Source: Paenibacillus tyrphae
GTDB lineage: Bacteria; Bacillota; Bacilli; Paenibacillales; NBRC-103111
Direction: 5' to 3'
Length of the DNA: 64,000 nucleotides
NCBI RefSeq assembly: GCF_027925525.1
Contig: NZ_BSDJ01000002.1
Coordinates: 1 to 64,000 of the forward strand
The position numbers and the translations under genes are program-made. The notes below the pieces were generated by a model, which did not search any database, was not told where the DNA came from, and worked only from the letters and a program-made list of their open reading frames with translations. Below, piece by piece: positions 54,701 through 62,445 of the stretch (its first letter is position 1; every line of letters begins with the position of its first letter).

Positions 54701-56904
54701 CCTGTAACGGATTGAATCGCCGTATGCCACTCATCCATCAACGTTTTAAACGTATATTGATTCGCGTACAGCTGTTTTGCCTTGTCCATCAATTGTGCGT
54801 ACACACCGTCGTACCGGCTATCGGCAATATGCCTTAACGCACCAACGATTTTCTCCACATACGCTTCATCAAAAGCATAAGGCATCAGCATCTGCCCGCC
54901 GGATAGATACAGCGGCATGGACGGCCTTCCCGGTTGGATATCGTCGCGCTTCTTATGACCGGTAAGGACGGCCACGATGTCGTCGAGAGAGAGCATGCCA
55001 CTGACCGCCAGGCTGACCCATGCTCCCGACTTCGATCCTGCCACGCAGGCCGGAGACCATCCAAGTTCCATAAGAGCCGATGCATGAATATAACCGGCTG
55101 CGAACAAATATAGTTCCCGATATTCGCAGCTCCACGTATCGTCATAAAACCCGCGCGCGATGCTGCTCTCTATTCCCAGCTTCCTCAGGACGGCGATGAA
55201 TTGTTCCTCTCTCCTCTTCAGCAGAACACTTTCCGCCCCGCTCCAACCGATATCCTTATAGCCCTGCCACTTCGGATCGTCAACGTGCAAACACCAGAGC
55301 TGTTCCGCTGCGCGCGCGATGTCGGCGTTTTGTTCCAGCATCGCGCATAGATCCTGCTTGCTCTCAACCAATCCGCCGAACCGGTATAGGAACGACTCAC
55401 GTCCCATAAGCAGCGACATGCATATATCGTCCAACGCCACCTCATTCATGAACTCCGTGCTTGCCGTCCACTGCTTCCAATCGGTGATGATCCGCTTCAG
55501 ACTTTCCTCGCTTTTGGCCGATAAAACGAACAGCCTGCCGCCGGCCGAAGCAGCGGTTTTGCCGCTCCTGCTCTTCCTTTTTTTCGCTGCATTCGGCGCT
55601 TCCTTGTACTGTTCGAGCAGGACATGCGCATTGACACCGCCGAAACCGAATGAACTGACCCCCGCTCTCAATGGCTGCCCCTCTTCCCTGCTCCGCCATT
55701 CGCTTGACTCGGTTGCGATTTCAAAAGGAGTTGCCGCGAAATCGATGATCGGATTCGGCACCTTCACGTTAAGGGATGCAGGGATGGTCCGATGTTTCAT
55801 CATCATAAGAACTTTAATGATTCCGGCCATCCCCGCTGCACTTTCCAAGTGGCCGATATTCGTTTTGACCGAGCCGATTTTGCAAAATCCGGAGTCTTCC
55901 GTATCCTGGCGAAATGCCTGGGTTAAAGCTTCCACCTCGATCGGATCACCGAGCGAAGTTCCCGTCCCGTGCGCTTCGACATACGTCACCGTCTCGGGAC
56001 GAATGCCCGCCGACTTGTACGCGCTTAGAATGACATCGCGCTGCGCTTGGACTTTCGGCGCCGTGATAGACGGGCTTTTGCCGACGTGATTGACGGCGGA
56101 GCCTTTGATGATCCCATAGATACGGTTGCCTTCCTCCACGGCTTGATCGAGCCGCTGCAGCAGCAGCACGCCTACGCCGTCTCCCGGAACGTAACCGTTG
56201 GCATCTTTGTCGAACGTCTTGCACTGCCCGTCCGGACTCAGCATCCTCGACTTGGAGAAAGAAACATATTTCAAAGGATGGAGATTCAAGTTTACCGCTG
56301 AAGCGAAAGCGTAATCGCATTCTCCTTGCATCAAAGCGCGCCGGGCTTCATGAACGGCGACCAGCGATGAGGCGCATGCCGCGTTGACGGGTATGCTCGT
56401 TCCCCGTAAGTGGAATGCATACGAGATCCGATTGGCGAGCAGACTCTCATAGGTGCCCAGGCAGGCGTAGCTGTCTGCTGCGGACGCACCGCTACCGCTC
56501 AGCTCCTGAAGATAATCGGGTGACATGATTCCCGCGTACACGGAAGTCACCCGTTCCTGAAGCAACCGAAGCGGGATGCCCGAATCCTCAATGCAGCGCC
56601 ACGTCTCCTCCAGCAGCAATCTGTGCTGCGGGTCCATACTTCCGGCTTCGCGGGGCGATAGATGAAAAAAACGATGATCAAAGTCATACACGTTGTCAAG
56701 CGAACCGCACCACTTGCTGTTGCTTTTGCCGGCTTCATTGACATCCGGGGAATAGTAATCCTCTACATTCCATCGGTCCGGGGGAATTTCGCGGATCGAA
56801 TTCATCCCGGACACAAGATTTGTCCAAAACTGACGATATCCATCGGCATCGGGAAACCGGCAAGACACTCCTACAACCGCGATATCCACACGATTCAACG
56901 TCAT
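51724..56904 (-). CDS. Trans-AT PKS protein A: KS1-(degenerate AT-like domain)-DH-KR
   Basis: A 1726-aa protein starting almost directly with the KS; AAGGAGAGG precedes the ATG. Domains: KS1 ~1-430 with Cys177 in the unusual context VNAACASS (others have D/E-T/S-x-CSSS), EAHGTGT and TNIGHLESAAG intact; ~450-930 a long region containing 'VAGSKSGAWVSLAVSGMLSL', which matches the GHSxG segment of an acyltransferase, but with Lys625 at the nucleophile position; DH ~955-1235 (His986, LLDAALQ); KR ~1290-1710 (VVIGGAGGLG). From the KS cysteine to the DH histidine it is 809 residues, against 476-488 in the five other KS-DH modules. There is no loading ACP. It is the first PKS gene of the operon and should perform the first condensation; its module is finished by MT-ACP of protein B, giving an alpha-methyl olefin. 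Confidence 0.92.
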   Translation of the reverse strand: MTLNRVDIAVVGVSCRFPDADGYRQFWTNLVSGMNSIREIPPDRWNVEDYYSPDVNEAGKSNSKWCGSLDNVYDFDHRFFHLSPREAGSMDPQHRLLLEETWRCIEDSGIPLRLLQERVTSVYAGIMSPDYLQELSGSGASAADSYACLGTYESLLANRISYAFHLRGTSIPVNAACASSLVAVHEARRALMQGECDYAFASAVNLNLHPLKYVSFSKSRMLSPDGQCKTFDKDANGYVPGDGVGVLLLQRLDQAVEEGNRIYGIIKGSAVNHVGKSPSITAPKVQAQRDVILSAYKSAGIRPETVTYVEAHGTGTSLGDPIEVEALTQAFRQDTEDSGFCKIGSVKTNIGHLESAAGMAGIIKVLMMMKHRTIPASLNVKVPNPIIDFAATPFEIATESSEWRSREEGQPLRAGVSSFGFGGVNAHVLLEQYKEAPNAAKKRKSRSGKTAASAGGRLFVLSAKSEESLKRIITDWKQWTASTEFMNEVALDDICMSLLMGRESFLYRFGGLVESKQDLCAMLEQNADIARAAEQLWCLHVDDPKWQGYKDIGWSGAESVLLKRREEQFIAVLRKLGIESSIARGFYDDTWSCEYRELYLFAAGYIHASALMELGWSPACVAGSKSGAWVSLAVSGMLSLDDIVAVLTGHKKRDDIQPGRPSMPLYLSGGQMLMPYAFDEAYVEKIVGALRHIADSRYDGVYAQLMDKAKQLYANQYTFKTLMDEWHTAIQSVTGANSKRWLDEGADGVTAAAELFNPAEAKRLLMLMIASSIQKLNRKWDLQEQRQFDHPPFYELLDLLADDVITKQMAVRLAADNYHDFREAAAVMNRNWSKMKPGRPYSVIKEHSRLVGVARNNGQWLESFIHADDETDQILSAVTAQLEAGTPITCLKLDRPFMENALNLWLCNSDMRLTELNSDKRYTKISLPLYAFQRKTFRLSNHRSVQGAEAEGAVMLHPLLHRNRSGAHQLQFSSVFSGREFFIADHQVKGSRVLPGAAYLEMAGAAVRQAGGLLAQSQEGFTLRNVVWMNPIRVGQDAVTVHTALYPDNNGDIRYEIYYEERVDNRTVVCGSGRASIQTALAGANLNISAVQTQVGGRLLSAAACYERLRKLGLEYGPSHQGIQEMYLGREQALAKLALPSCISDTGEQYRLHPSLLDAALQAAILFADGDRQSDAAAAKSPLPFALDTLELIRPCTPRMWAYIRFSSGSSRGDKVEYLDIDMCDESGACCVRINRYTSRNLEGELPQRPFADDLPTGLPEDAVLLTPVWDTFRLTADVVAPVPLHDRMVVIGGNMHDWNAIQKRYPGALAMDGTTDYTLDELAHKLEACGPIDHLLWIVPASPGDMEAPISGEAMIMGQQRGVIQLFRLVKSLLRIGYGSKPLQWTVLTFQTQPVHKADRVDPVHAGVHGLIGSLAKEYPGWSIRLADLEAGADRPWEELFALPADPAGGAFVYRGKQWHKRVLVPVACPAPSGSAYRRGGVYVVIGGAGGLGTAWSEYMIRTYQARIFWIGRREMDADIEASLQRLARHGPPPQYISADAANPEELHRAYQTIKERCTRIHGVIHAAIALLDSSILKMDESRFRAGLVAKADVCVSIDLVFRHDDLDFVLFFSSMNSFATPPGQSNYAAGCAFKDAFAQWLAHERAYAVKVMNWGYWGSVGAVASGDYRKRMAKMGIGSVEQPEAMLALEILLGGPLHQLGLIKTEGGRNPYHIDRRELVTVHP

Positions 56905-56944
56905 CCTCCTCTCCTTTCCATTAACTTGAACTTCGTCGTAAGCG

Positions 56945-58186
56945 TCACGGCTTCATTAGCCCGGCGAAGCGGAGCAAATGGGAAAGCGAGGGCGGTTTAT
57001 CGCTGTACCCGGATGTCGTAAGCATTTGCTCTTTCAGCAAATTCGGGCAGTTTCCCATTCGACGGAAGGCGGCGTTGCGCATTTTGACGAAAGCTGCGTT
57101 TTTCACGAACCAGCAAAACGTGTGGGCGGTGCTGTTCTGCTGAATTAACCGGACGTATTTGCGCCTCTTCTTTTCATACGAACGCAGCGTATTTTCGGAA
57201 TAATCGCCGGTGCTCAGCGCCGCTTCCAGCGTGCCCGCCAGCTCCATCGCCCCTTGGATAGCCAAATTCATCCCTTGTCCGAGCGCCGGACTTAGAGCAT
57301 GGCAAGCGTCTCCCAGCAGAACAGCTCCGTCCACCGCCCATTTTGGAGTATGCAAATAAAAGGCCGGTACGGACTGAACCTGCTTAAAGTCGGCGATTTG
57401 GGCCACCTCATCTTTCAGGCTGGGGTACAGGGAATGCAGCAATGCTTGCAAAGCTTCGATGCCTTCGTCTTTGATTTTCTGCCATAAGTCTTTGCGGAGA
57501 GCCAAATACACCCGAACCCGGTTATCAGGCAGTGGAAATGCGCCGCAGCTGACGCCCTGCCCAAAATAAAAGCTGGCTTCGGCCTCCGGAGTGATTGCCG
57601 TATGAAGCGTAAAAACGAACATTTTGGCCTTCTTCTCTTCGTAAGGATAAAGATTATATTTCAGGGCAAGCTGCTCCCTGATCTTCGATTTAATTCCGTC
57701 CGAGCCCACCAGCACTTTGCAGGCGATCGTCACGGTCCCTTCGTCCGAACTAGCTACAACTCCCGCCACCTTGCCGTTCGCATATATAAGCTTCTCGGCG
57801 TTAACGCCGGGATAAAGACGGACGTTCGGAAGAGCGGTTGCCGCATTGATAATGCCCTCGTGTATTTTTCGGTGCTCTCCGTTCAGTGCATATTTGACCG
57901 GCATATCCAGGTCGGCGTAGTTTCCGGTAAAGCACTTGATGCCGCCTATCGTACCGTAGTTGACCTTTGTCACCGTAGCGCAGTGCGGGCTAATGTCGGG
58001 AAGCACTCCCAGCCCGTTCAAAATATCGATGGTAACCGGTTGAAGAAAGTCTCCTTTCGGTATGTTTTGGAATTGCTTTAATCGATCAATCAGCGTAACG
58101 TTATAGCCTTTTCTGCCCATGGCAAGCGCCAATGTCGCACCTGCAATTCCTGCGCCGACAATCAATACGTCCGTGTCGATCTGCAT
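56945..58186 (-). CDS. FAD-dependent monooxygenase (PHBH fold)
   Basis: A 413-aa group A flavoprotein: FAD-binding GAGIAG at 11-16, the DG motif (GSDGIKSKIR, 161-170) and the second FAD motif with GD at 292-293 (LLGDACHALSPALGQGMNLA). GAGAGGAG precedes the ATG. It is related to UbiH/PHBH-type hydroxylases and to epoxidases of polyene pathways. It lies between the acyltransferase gene (25-base gap) and the first PKS gene (40-base gap), so it belongs to the pathway and probably hydroxylates or epoxidises the polyene. The C terminus (~350-413) carries extra basic helices. The site of oxidation cannot be predicted from sequence. Confidence 0.9.
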   Translation of the reverse strand: MQIDTDVLIVGAGIAGATLALAMGRKGYNVTLIDRLKQFQNIPKGDFLQPVTIDILNGLGVLPDISPHCATVTKVNYGTIGGIKCFTGNYADLDMPVKYALNGEHRKIHEGIINAATALPNVRLYPGVNAEKLIYANGKVAGVVASSDEGTVTIACKVLVGSDGIKSKIREQLALKYNLYPYEEKKAKMFVFTLHTAITPEAEASFYFGQGVSCGAFPLPDNRVRVYLALRKDLWQKIKDEGIEALQALLHSLYPSLKDEVAQIADFKQVQSVPAFYLHTPKWAVDGAVLLGDACHALSPALGQGMNLAIQGAMELAGTLEAALSTGDYSENTLRSYEKKRRKYVRLIQQNSTAHTFCWFVKNAAFVKMRNAAFRRMGNCPNLLKEQMLTTSGYSDKPPSLSHLLRFAGLMKP

Positions 58187-58211
58187 ACTCTCACTCCTCT
58201 CGTATTCATAC

Positions 58212-61200
58212 TTATCCGGTGCGGAACAAACGTCTATTCAGAAGCTGCGCCGTCTCCTTCATCAAGGTGTCGCCAATGACATCGACATGCCTTTGTTGCC
58301 AACGTTCCATCGGAGTTCCAAGCACCCATTGATTAAATGCTCCCAAAGCCGGCCCGCAGTAAACCTGGTAATCGACCTTCGCTTCCACATCTCCTTGCAG
58401 CGCCAGCTTCGTTGCATGGGAAAAATACCATTTGAACAACAATGCCATTTTCGCTTTCGGGCTTCGCTCGGCTTGCTCAATTTCTCCCGCGCAATGCGTC
58501 TGCTTGACTTCCGAATAGATGTCTTCAAAGCTCTTTTTGAAATATTGTTCCTGAAGTCGCGATTTCGTCTTCTCGTCGATCTCGTCAATACTGTCGTGCT
58601 GGCGGTATAACTCGTACAATTTATTGGCTCTGGCCGGAAAATAAACGCCTTTCTTGAGCACCTGCACTTTCGCCCCGAGCTCAAACATCTCTCCGGCAGG
58701 CGCATATGCCGTATCCTGCACATTGATCTGCTGAAGCAAATCTTTGACCGCCGCGCTCGTACCGGCCTCCACGGTACACTGATTGATGGAGCCCGTCAGG
58801 ATGAAATCGGCCCCCATGACAAAAACAGCCGCAGCGGCCTCGGGGGTTCCGATCCCTCCCGCCGCTCCGACTCTGATTTTTCGGGCATACCGGTGCCTGG
58901 CCATCATCGTCTCGCGAAGCGCAAGTATGGCCGGCAGCAGTGCCATCGCCGCCGCACCGTCCGTATATCCCGCGGAATCCGCTTCCGCGCAAATATCGTC
59001 CGCCATCGGCACGCTTCTTGCCCATTCCGCCTGCTCCTCCGTAATGCTCCGCTCGCGGAGCAGCTTGTCCACAATAGGATCGGGAGCGGGACTCATAAAC
59101 AATGCCGCGATTTCCGGCCGGGAGCATTTGGCGATGATTTTATGCGACGACGCGATGCTGCCGTCACGATTGCGGGACAAGCCCATGATCCGGTATCTTA
59201 CGAGCGCCGGCGTCATGGTCAAGAAACCTTTGGCCTCCACCCGGGTAACCTGTCGTCTCAAGAGCAGATCCACCATAGCGTCTTCCATTTCCGGCTGGCT
59301 CTGATTATGCACAACGTTCAGACCGTAGGGCTGGTTGTCCGCAAGCTCCCGCTGTATGGATAACAGCTCGGCTTCGATGTCGGCGATTCGCATTCCCCCG
59401 GTGCCGAGAAACCCCATCATTCCGGCTTTCGCAAGGCGTACGACCATCTCCTTCGAGGAGATGCCGCCGTACATCCCGCCTGCGATATAAGCCAGCCTCA
59501 GCCCGTAGTCTTTTTTGAATTCGGCGCAGCCCAAATGATCCGCGGTAAAAAGCTGCGGATGTCCGGCAGCTTGCTCCTCGCCGTTCGGCTGAGCCTGAAC
59601 TCCTTCCTCTTCGTGTTCCTCCACGACAAGAGGGGCCGCATCTCTTTGAATGGCATGCACCAATTTGGCGACAGCAGAGCCGGGGCCGATTTGAACAATA
59701 TCCTCGACCCCTCTGCCCATCATATAGCGGATGCTGTCCGTCCACTGCACGGGAGATGTGATCTGCTCCACCATATTTTCAACAATTGTTGCAGCGGTAT
59801 AAGGTCTGGCCCACACATTGGAAATAACAGGAATATGCGGTGCGGCAAATGCAAAGCGCCGTACATAGTCCGCAAACTGCCGCTTAGCCGATTCCATGTA
59901 GCGGGAATGAAATGCGCCGCTTACATTCAAGACTACATAATTGCCGGCTCCGGCTAATTCGAAAACGGATTGCGCTGCGACGATATCATCTTTGGGTCCG
60001 GATAGTACGATTTGCGAAGGGCTGTTGATATTAGCGATATCGATCGTTTCCAGCCGATGGTCCCGCAGAACTTGACGCACCTTGTCATAGGCAAGTCCCA
60101 ACACAGCCGCCATGCCGCCACCGGCAGCCTTGCTCATTAATTCCCCCCTGAATTTGACCAGCTGCAGCCCTGTTGCGAAGTCGAACACCCCCGCAGCGAG
60201 CAGCGCGTTGAACTCGCCAAGACTATGACCGGCTGTATAATCCGGAGATATGCCGGTTTCCTGCAAAGTCTGGTAATAGGTCAAGGCATTCACGACATAT
60301 AAAGCGGGTTGTGTATATTCCGTACGGTTCAGCCGTCCTTCGCCGTCCTGCAAACATAAATTCGCTATAGAGTAGCCCAGCACTTCGTCTGCGACTGCAA
60401 CGAGCTCCGGAAATTGCCCGAAAAGATGCTGACCCATCCCTTTAAATTGCGATCCTTGACCTGGAAATACGTACGCTTTCATGACGCGACTTCCTCCTTG
60501 GATAACGGGTTCAGTTGTTCGAAATTTTGCGCACAGGTTCCGCATACCTTCTTCTTCTTTTATAAAAGGGGCCAATAAGATAACGGTTTCCGATAATGAA
60601 TCGGGTTTGAAATTCCGTCTGACGAATCCGGCAAGCGTGCCGCCCGGCCCCACATCCGCATAGGTGTGCGGACCTAACGCTTCAAGTGTCTCCGCCGCTT
60701 CGCGGAAACGTATAGGCTTTCTGGCGATCTGCCAAAAATGATCCGGCTCGATTTCGCTGGCAAAGCCGCCGAGCATACAAGACATGTAGGGAATTCGCGG
60801 CTTTTGAAAGGTAAACCGGCTCAAATAATCGACGTATGAGCGCTCCGCCTGATCAATGAGGCCGGAGTGGAAAGCGAACGATACCGGAAGCATCTGACTG
60901 ACCACCGAATTGTTTGCCAGCCAGCTCCCGATGTGCGAGAGCGCTTCATGCGGCCCGGAAATAACAAAATGCCCGTCATAATTGACGGACACCAGCGTAC
61001 AATGTTCGATTCCGGGGATTTGTTCGAGTAATGAATGATGAGCAAGCACAGCAAGCATAGAACCCGAGCTGCAATGCCGCTCAAAGCATTTCGCCTGCTC
61101 CATAACGCACCTAAGCGCATCTTCCGCGGATAAAATGCCCGATACCGCAGCGGCGGCGAATTCGCCGAGACTGCTGCCAAGCACGTAATCGGGCCGCACC

Positions 61201-61502
61201 CCCTCAGCTATTAATGCTTCAGCCAATGCGAACTCTACCATAAAAATAGCAGGATGAGAGAGCAGCGTCCTCGTGAAGGATGTACCCGGAGAACCATTCT
61301 GGTAAAGATGCTGCACGATGGATTCTCCGCTCAGCTCAATCGCCAGCTTGTCCAGCTCGGACATCGTGTTTTGAAAGCGAACATTGCCGACGAACAGCTG
61401 CCTGCCCATTTGGTAGTAATGAGACCCTTGGCCCGCAAACATAAAAACAACAGATTTCCCCAGCGCAGATCCCTCCATATCGGCATAGCTTCGCCCGATC
61501 AT
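58212..61502 (-). CDS. Trans-acting AT1 (hydrolase-like)-AT2-enoyl reductase fusion
   Basis: A 1096-aa protein. AT1 ~15-310: GSSLGE with Ser111, but the Arg that binds the malonyl carboxylate is Gln136 (VMEQAKCF), as expected for proofreading acyl hydrolases of the PedC/PksD type. AT2 ~340-640: GHSLGE near 427 and KFRGELM with Arg, typical malonyl-CoA acyltransferase. ER ~690-1096: FMN-dependent PfaD/nitronate-monooxygenase type (AGGMYGGISSKEMV, AAGGIGTPEAAAAVF). The AT-AT-ER order matches MmpC-like proteins. AT2 should load malonyl units onto all ACPs, AT1 clear stalled chains, and the ER reduce selected enoyl intermediates in trans. The start is uncertain: the ATG at 61502 has no clear ribosome binding site; GGAGGG at 61468-61473 could serve a start about 15 codons later, next to the VVFMFAGQGS strand. 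Confidence 0.92.
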   Translation of the reverse strand: MIGRSYADMEGSALGKSVVFMFAGQGSHYYQMGRQLFVGNVRFQNTMSELDKLAIELSGESIVQHLYQNGSPGTSFTRTLLSHPAIFMVEFALAEALIAEGVRPDYVLGSSLGEFAAAAVSGILSAEDALRCVMEQAKCFERHCSSGSMLAVLAHHSLLEQIPGIEHCTLVSVNYDGHFVISGPHEALSHIGSWLANNSVVSQMLPVSFAFHSGLIDQAERSYVDYLSRFTFQKPRIPYMSCMLGGFASEIEPDHFWQIARKPIRFREAAETLEALGPHTYADVGPGGTLAGFVRRNFKPDSLSETVILLAPFIKEEEGMRNLCAKFRTTEPVIQGGSRVMKAYVFPGQGSQFKGMGQHLFGQFPELVAVADEVLGYSIANLCLQDGEGRLNRTEYTQPALYVVNALTYYQTLQETGISPDYTAGHSLGEFNALLAAGVFDFATGLQLVKFRGELMSKAAGGGMAAVLGLAYDKVRQVLRDHRLETIDIANINSPSQIVLSGPKDDIVAAQSVFELAGAGNYVVLNVSGAFHSRYMESAKRQFADYVRRFAFAAPHIPVISNVWARPYTAATIVENMVEQITSPVQWTDSIRYMMGRGVEDIVQIGPGSAVAKLVHAIQRDAAPLVVEEHEEEGVQAQPNGEEQAAGHPQLFTADHLGCAEFKKDYGLRLAYIAGGMYGGISSKEMVVRLAKAGMMGFLGTGGMRIADIEAELLSIQRELADNQPYGLNVVHNQSQPEMEDAMVDLLLRRQVTRVEAKGFLTMTPALVRYRIMGLSRNRDGSIASSHKIIAKCSRPEIAALFMSPAPDPIVDKLLRERSITEEQAEWARSVPMADDICAEADSAGYTDGAAAMALLPAILALRETMMARHRYARKIRVGAAGGIGTPEAAAAVFVMGADFILTGSINQCTVEAGTSAAVKDLLQQINVQDTAYAPAGEMFELGAKVQVLKKGVYFPARANKLYELYRQHDSIDEIDEKTKSRLQEQYFKKSFEDIYSEVKQTHCAGEIEQAERSPKAKMALLFKWYFSHATKLALQGDVEAKVDYQVYCGPALGAFNQWVLGTPMERWQQRHVDVIGDTLMKETAQLLNRRLFRTG

Positions 61503-61552
61503 CTGTATGTAACATACACACTACGAAAACGTTATATGTCTTCAGAGCTGCT

Positions 61553-61576
61553 CCAACGTACCGAAGCATCGTTTGG
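61553..61576 (-). promoter_or_regulatory. UUCG-capped RNA hairpin in the PKS leader, candidate LoaP target
   Basis: In the 112-base gap between loaP and the acyltransferase gene the transcript can fold CCAAACGATGC-UUCG-GUACGUUGG: a stem closed by a C(UUCG)G tetraloop with two bulged adenines. No U run follows, so it is not a terminator. LoaP proteins are known to act through an RNA hairpin in the 5' leader of their target operon; the assignment here is by position and shape. Confidence 0.5.
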
Positions 61577-61614
61577 ATTCACTTCTGAATTTTGGAAACT
61601 GCACCAAATCGAGT

Positions 61615-62193
61615 TCAATGAACCCCCAGCATATCCAACACATGAATCCCCACATCAAAGCCTACTCTTTTCCGCATAAACTCCAGTGAAATTCGCGCCC
61701 TATTTTTGCGTCTATCGATTTTCTCGATGATTGCTTCCTTACCTTTAAGCGGGCCTTCGCAAACGATCACTTTTGAGTTCTCTACGTATACAGTCGAAAA
61801 TCCGATCGTTGCGTTACTATCCATAAGCTGCGTAATTAAAGCCATTTCCTGCTCTTCAATTTTGAAAAATAAGTTCGATTCCTGCTCGGCATCCATACCG
61901 CTTTCCTGCAAGCTCTCTCTTGTGTCCCTCCTGTTATACTTATTTAAAAGCCGATAGCACTTCGGAATTTGTTTTAGCTCATAGTAAGAATTCACGTTCA
62001 TCCGGGTTTTAATCAGCACGTAACCGGGAAACATCGTTTTGCAAACTTCGTATGCCCTTCCTTGTTTGCGTTCCTGCAACTTCCGCTTTGGCACAATCGC
62101 ATTGAGCTCCGATTCGTCAAAAACATGGCGAATTCTCGTGCGAACAAAGTCTTCTTTTCCCGTTTCGACAAATAATGCATACCAATCCATCAA
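61615..62193 (-). CDS. loaP: LoaP-type NusG paralogue, processive antiterminator of the PKS operon
   Basis: A 192-aa protein: NGN domain ~1-115 (WYALFVETGKEDFVRTRI, FPGYVLIKTRM) and C-terminal KOW domain ~135-190 (VIVCEGPLKGKEAIIEKIDR). The spacing and the basic stretch 'KRKLQERKQGRAYEVCKTM' distinguish it from housekeeping NusG. AGGGGAG precedes the ATG. LoaP proteins are encoded directly upstream of long polyketide operons in Bacillus velezensis (difficidin, macrolactin) and let RNA polymerase read through terminators across them (established). Here it lies 112 bases ahead of a ~53 kb operon on the same strand. It would bind RNA polymerase and the leader hairpin described at 61553-61576. 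Confidence 0.88.
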   Translation of the reverse strand: MMDWYALFVETGKEDFVRTRIRHVFDESELNAIVPKRKLQERKQGRAYEVCKTMFPGYVLIKTRMNVNSYYELKQIPKCYRLLNKYNRRDTRESLQESGMDAEQESNLFFKIEEQEMALITQLMDSNATIGFSTVYVENSKVIVCEGPLKGKEAIIEKIDRRKNRARISLEFMRKRVGFDVGIHVLDMLGVH

Positions 62194-62268
62194 CTCTCCC
62201 CTTCCGTGCTTTGTTGAGAATTAGTTTAATACAAAGTTAAATTATTTAATATTTGTAATTATATAGGA

Positions 62269-62297
62269 TATTATCATAATATGTAGATTGTGGTCAA
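62269..62297 (-). promoter_or_regulatory. Promoter of loaP and probably of the whole PKS operon
   Basis: Minus strand: -35 TTGACC (62292-62297), 17-base spacer, -10 TAATAT (62269-62274). The leader to the loaP ATG is about 70 AT-rich bases. I see no other good promoter before the acyltransferase gene. Confidence 0.75.
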
Positions 62298-62328
62298 ATG
62301 TTATCAGAAAATTCAAGCATTGCCTTGC

Positions 62329-62380
62329 AGTGGCCTTCGTCCGAGGCGCACATTTCCCTCATTCCTTCCCTAGCGCCACT
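62329..62380. other. Inverted repeats with two alternative pairings between the MFS gene and loaP
   Basis: AGTGGC at 62329-62334 can pair with GCCACT at 62375-62380, and GGCGC at 62345-62349 with GCGCC at 62373-62377; the two pairings compete for 62375-62377. No T run follows on either strand. It may stabilise the 3' end of the MFS transcript or act on loaP expression; nothing else is seen in 62298-62445. Confidence 0.35.
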
Positions 62381-62445
62381 GTTACTATTGTAAGAATGCC
62401 GTCGGACGTTGAGGATGTGCAATTCTACGAGTTTTATGGGTAATT

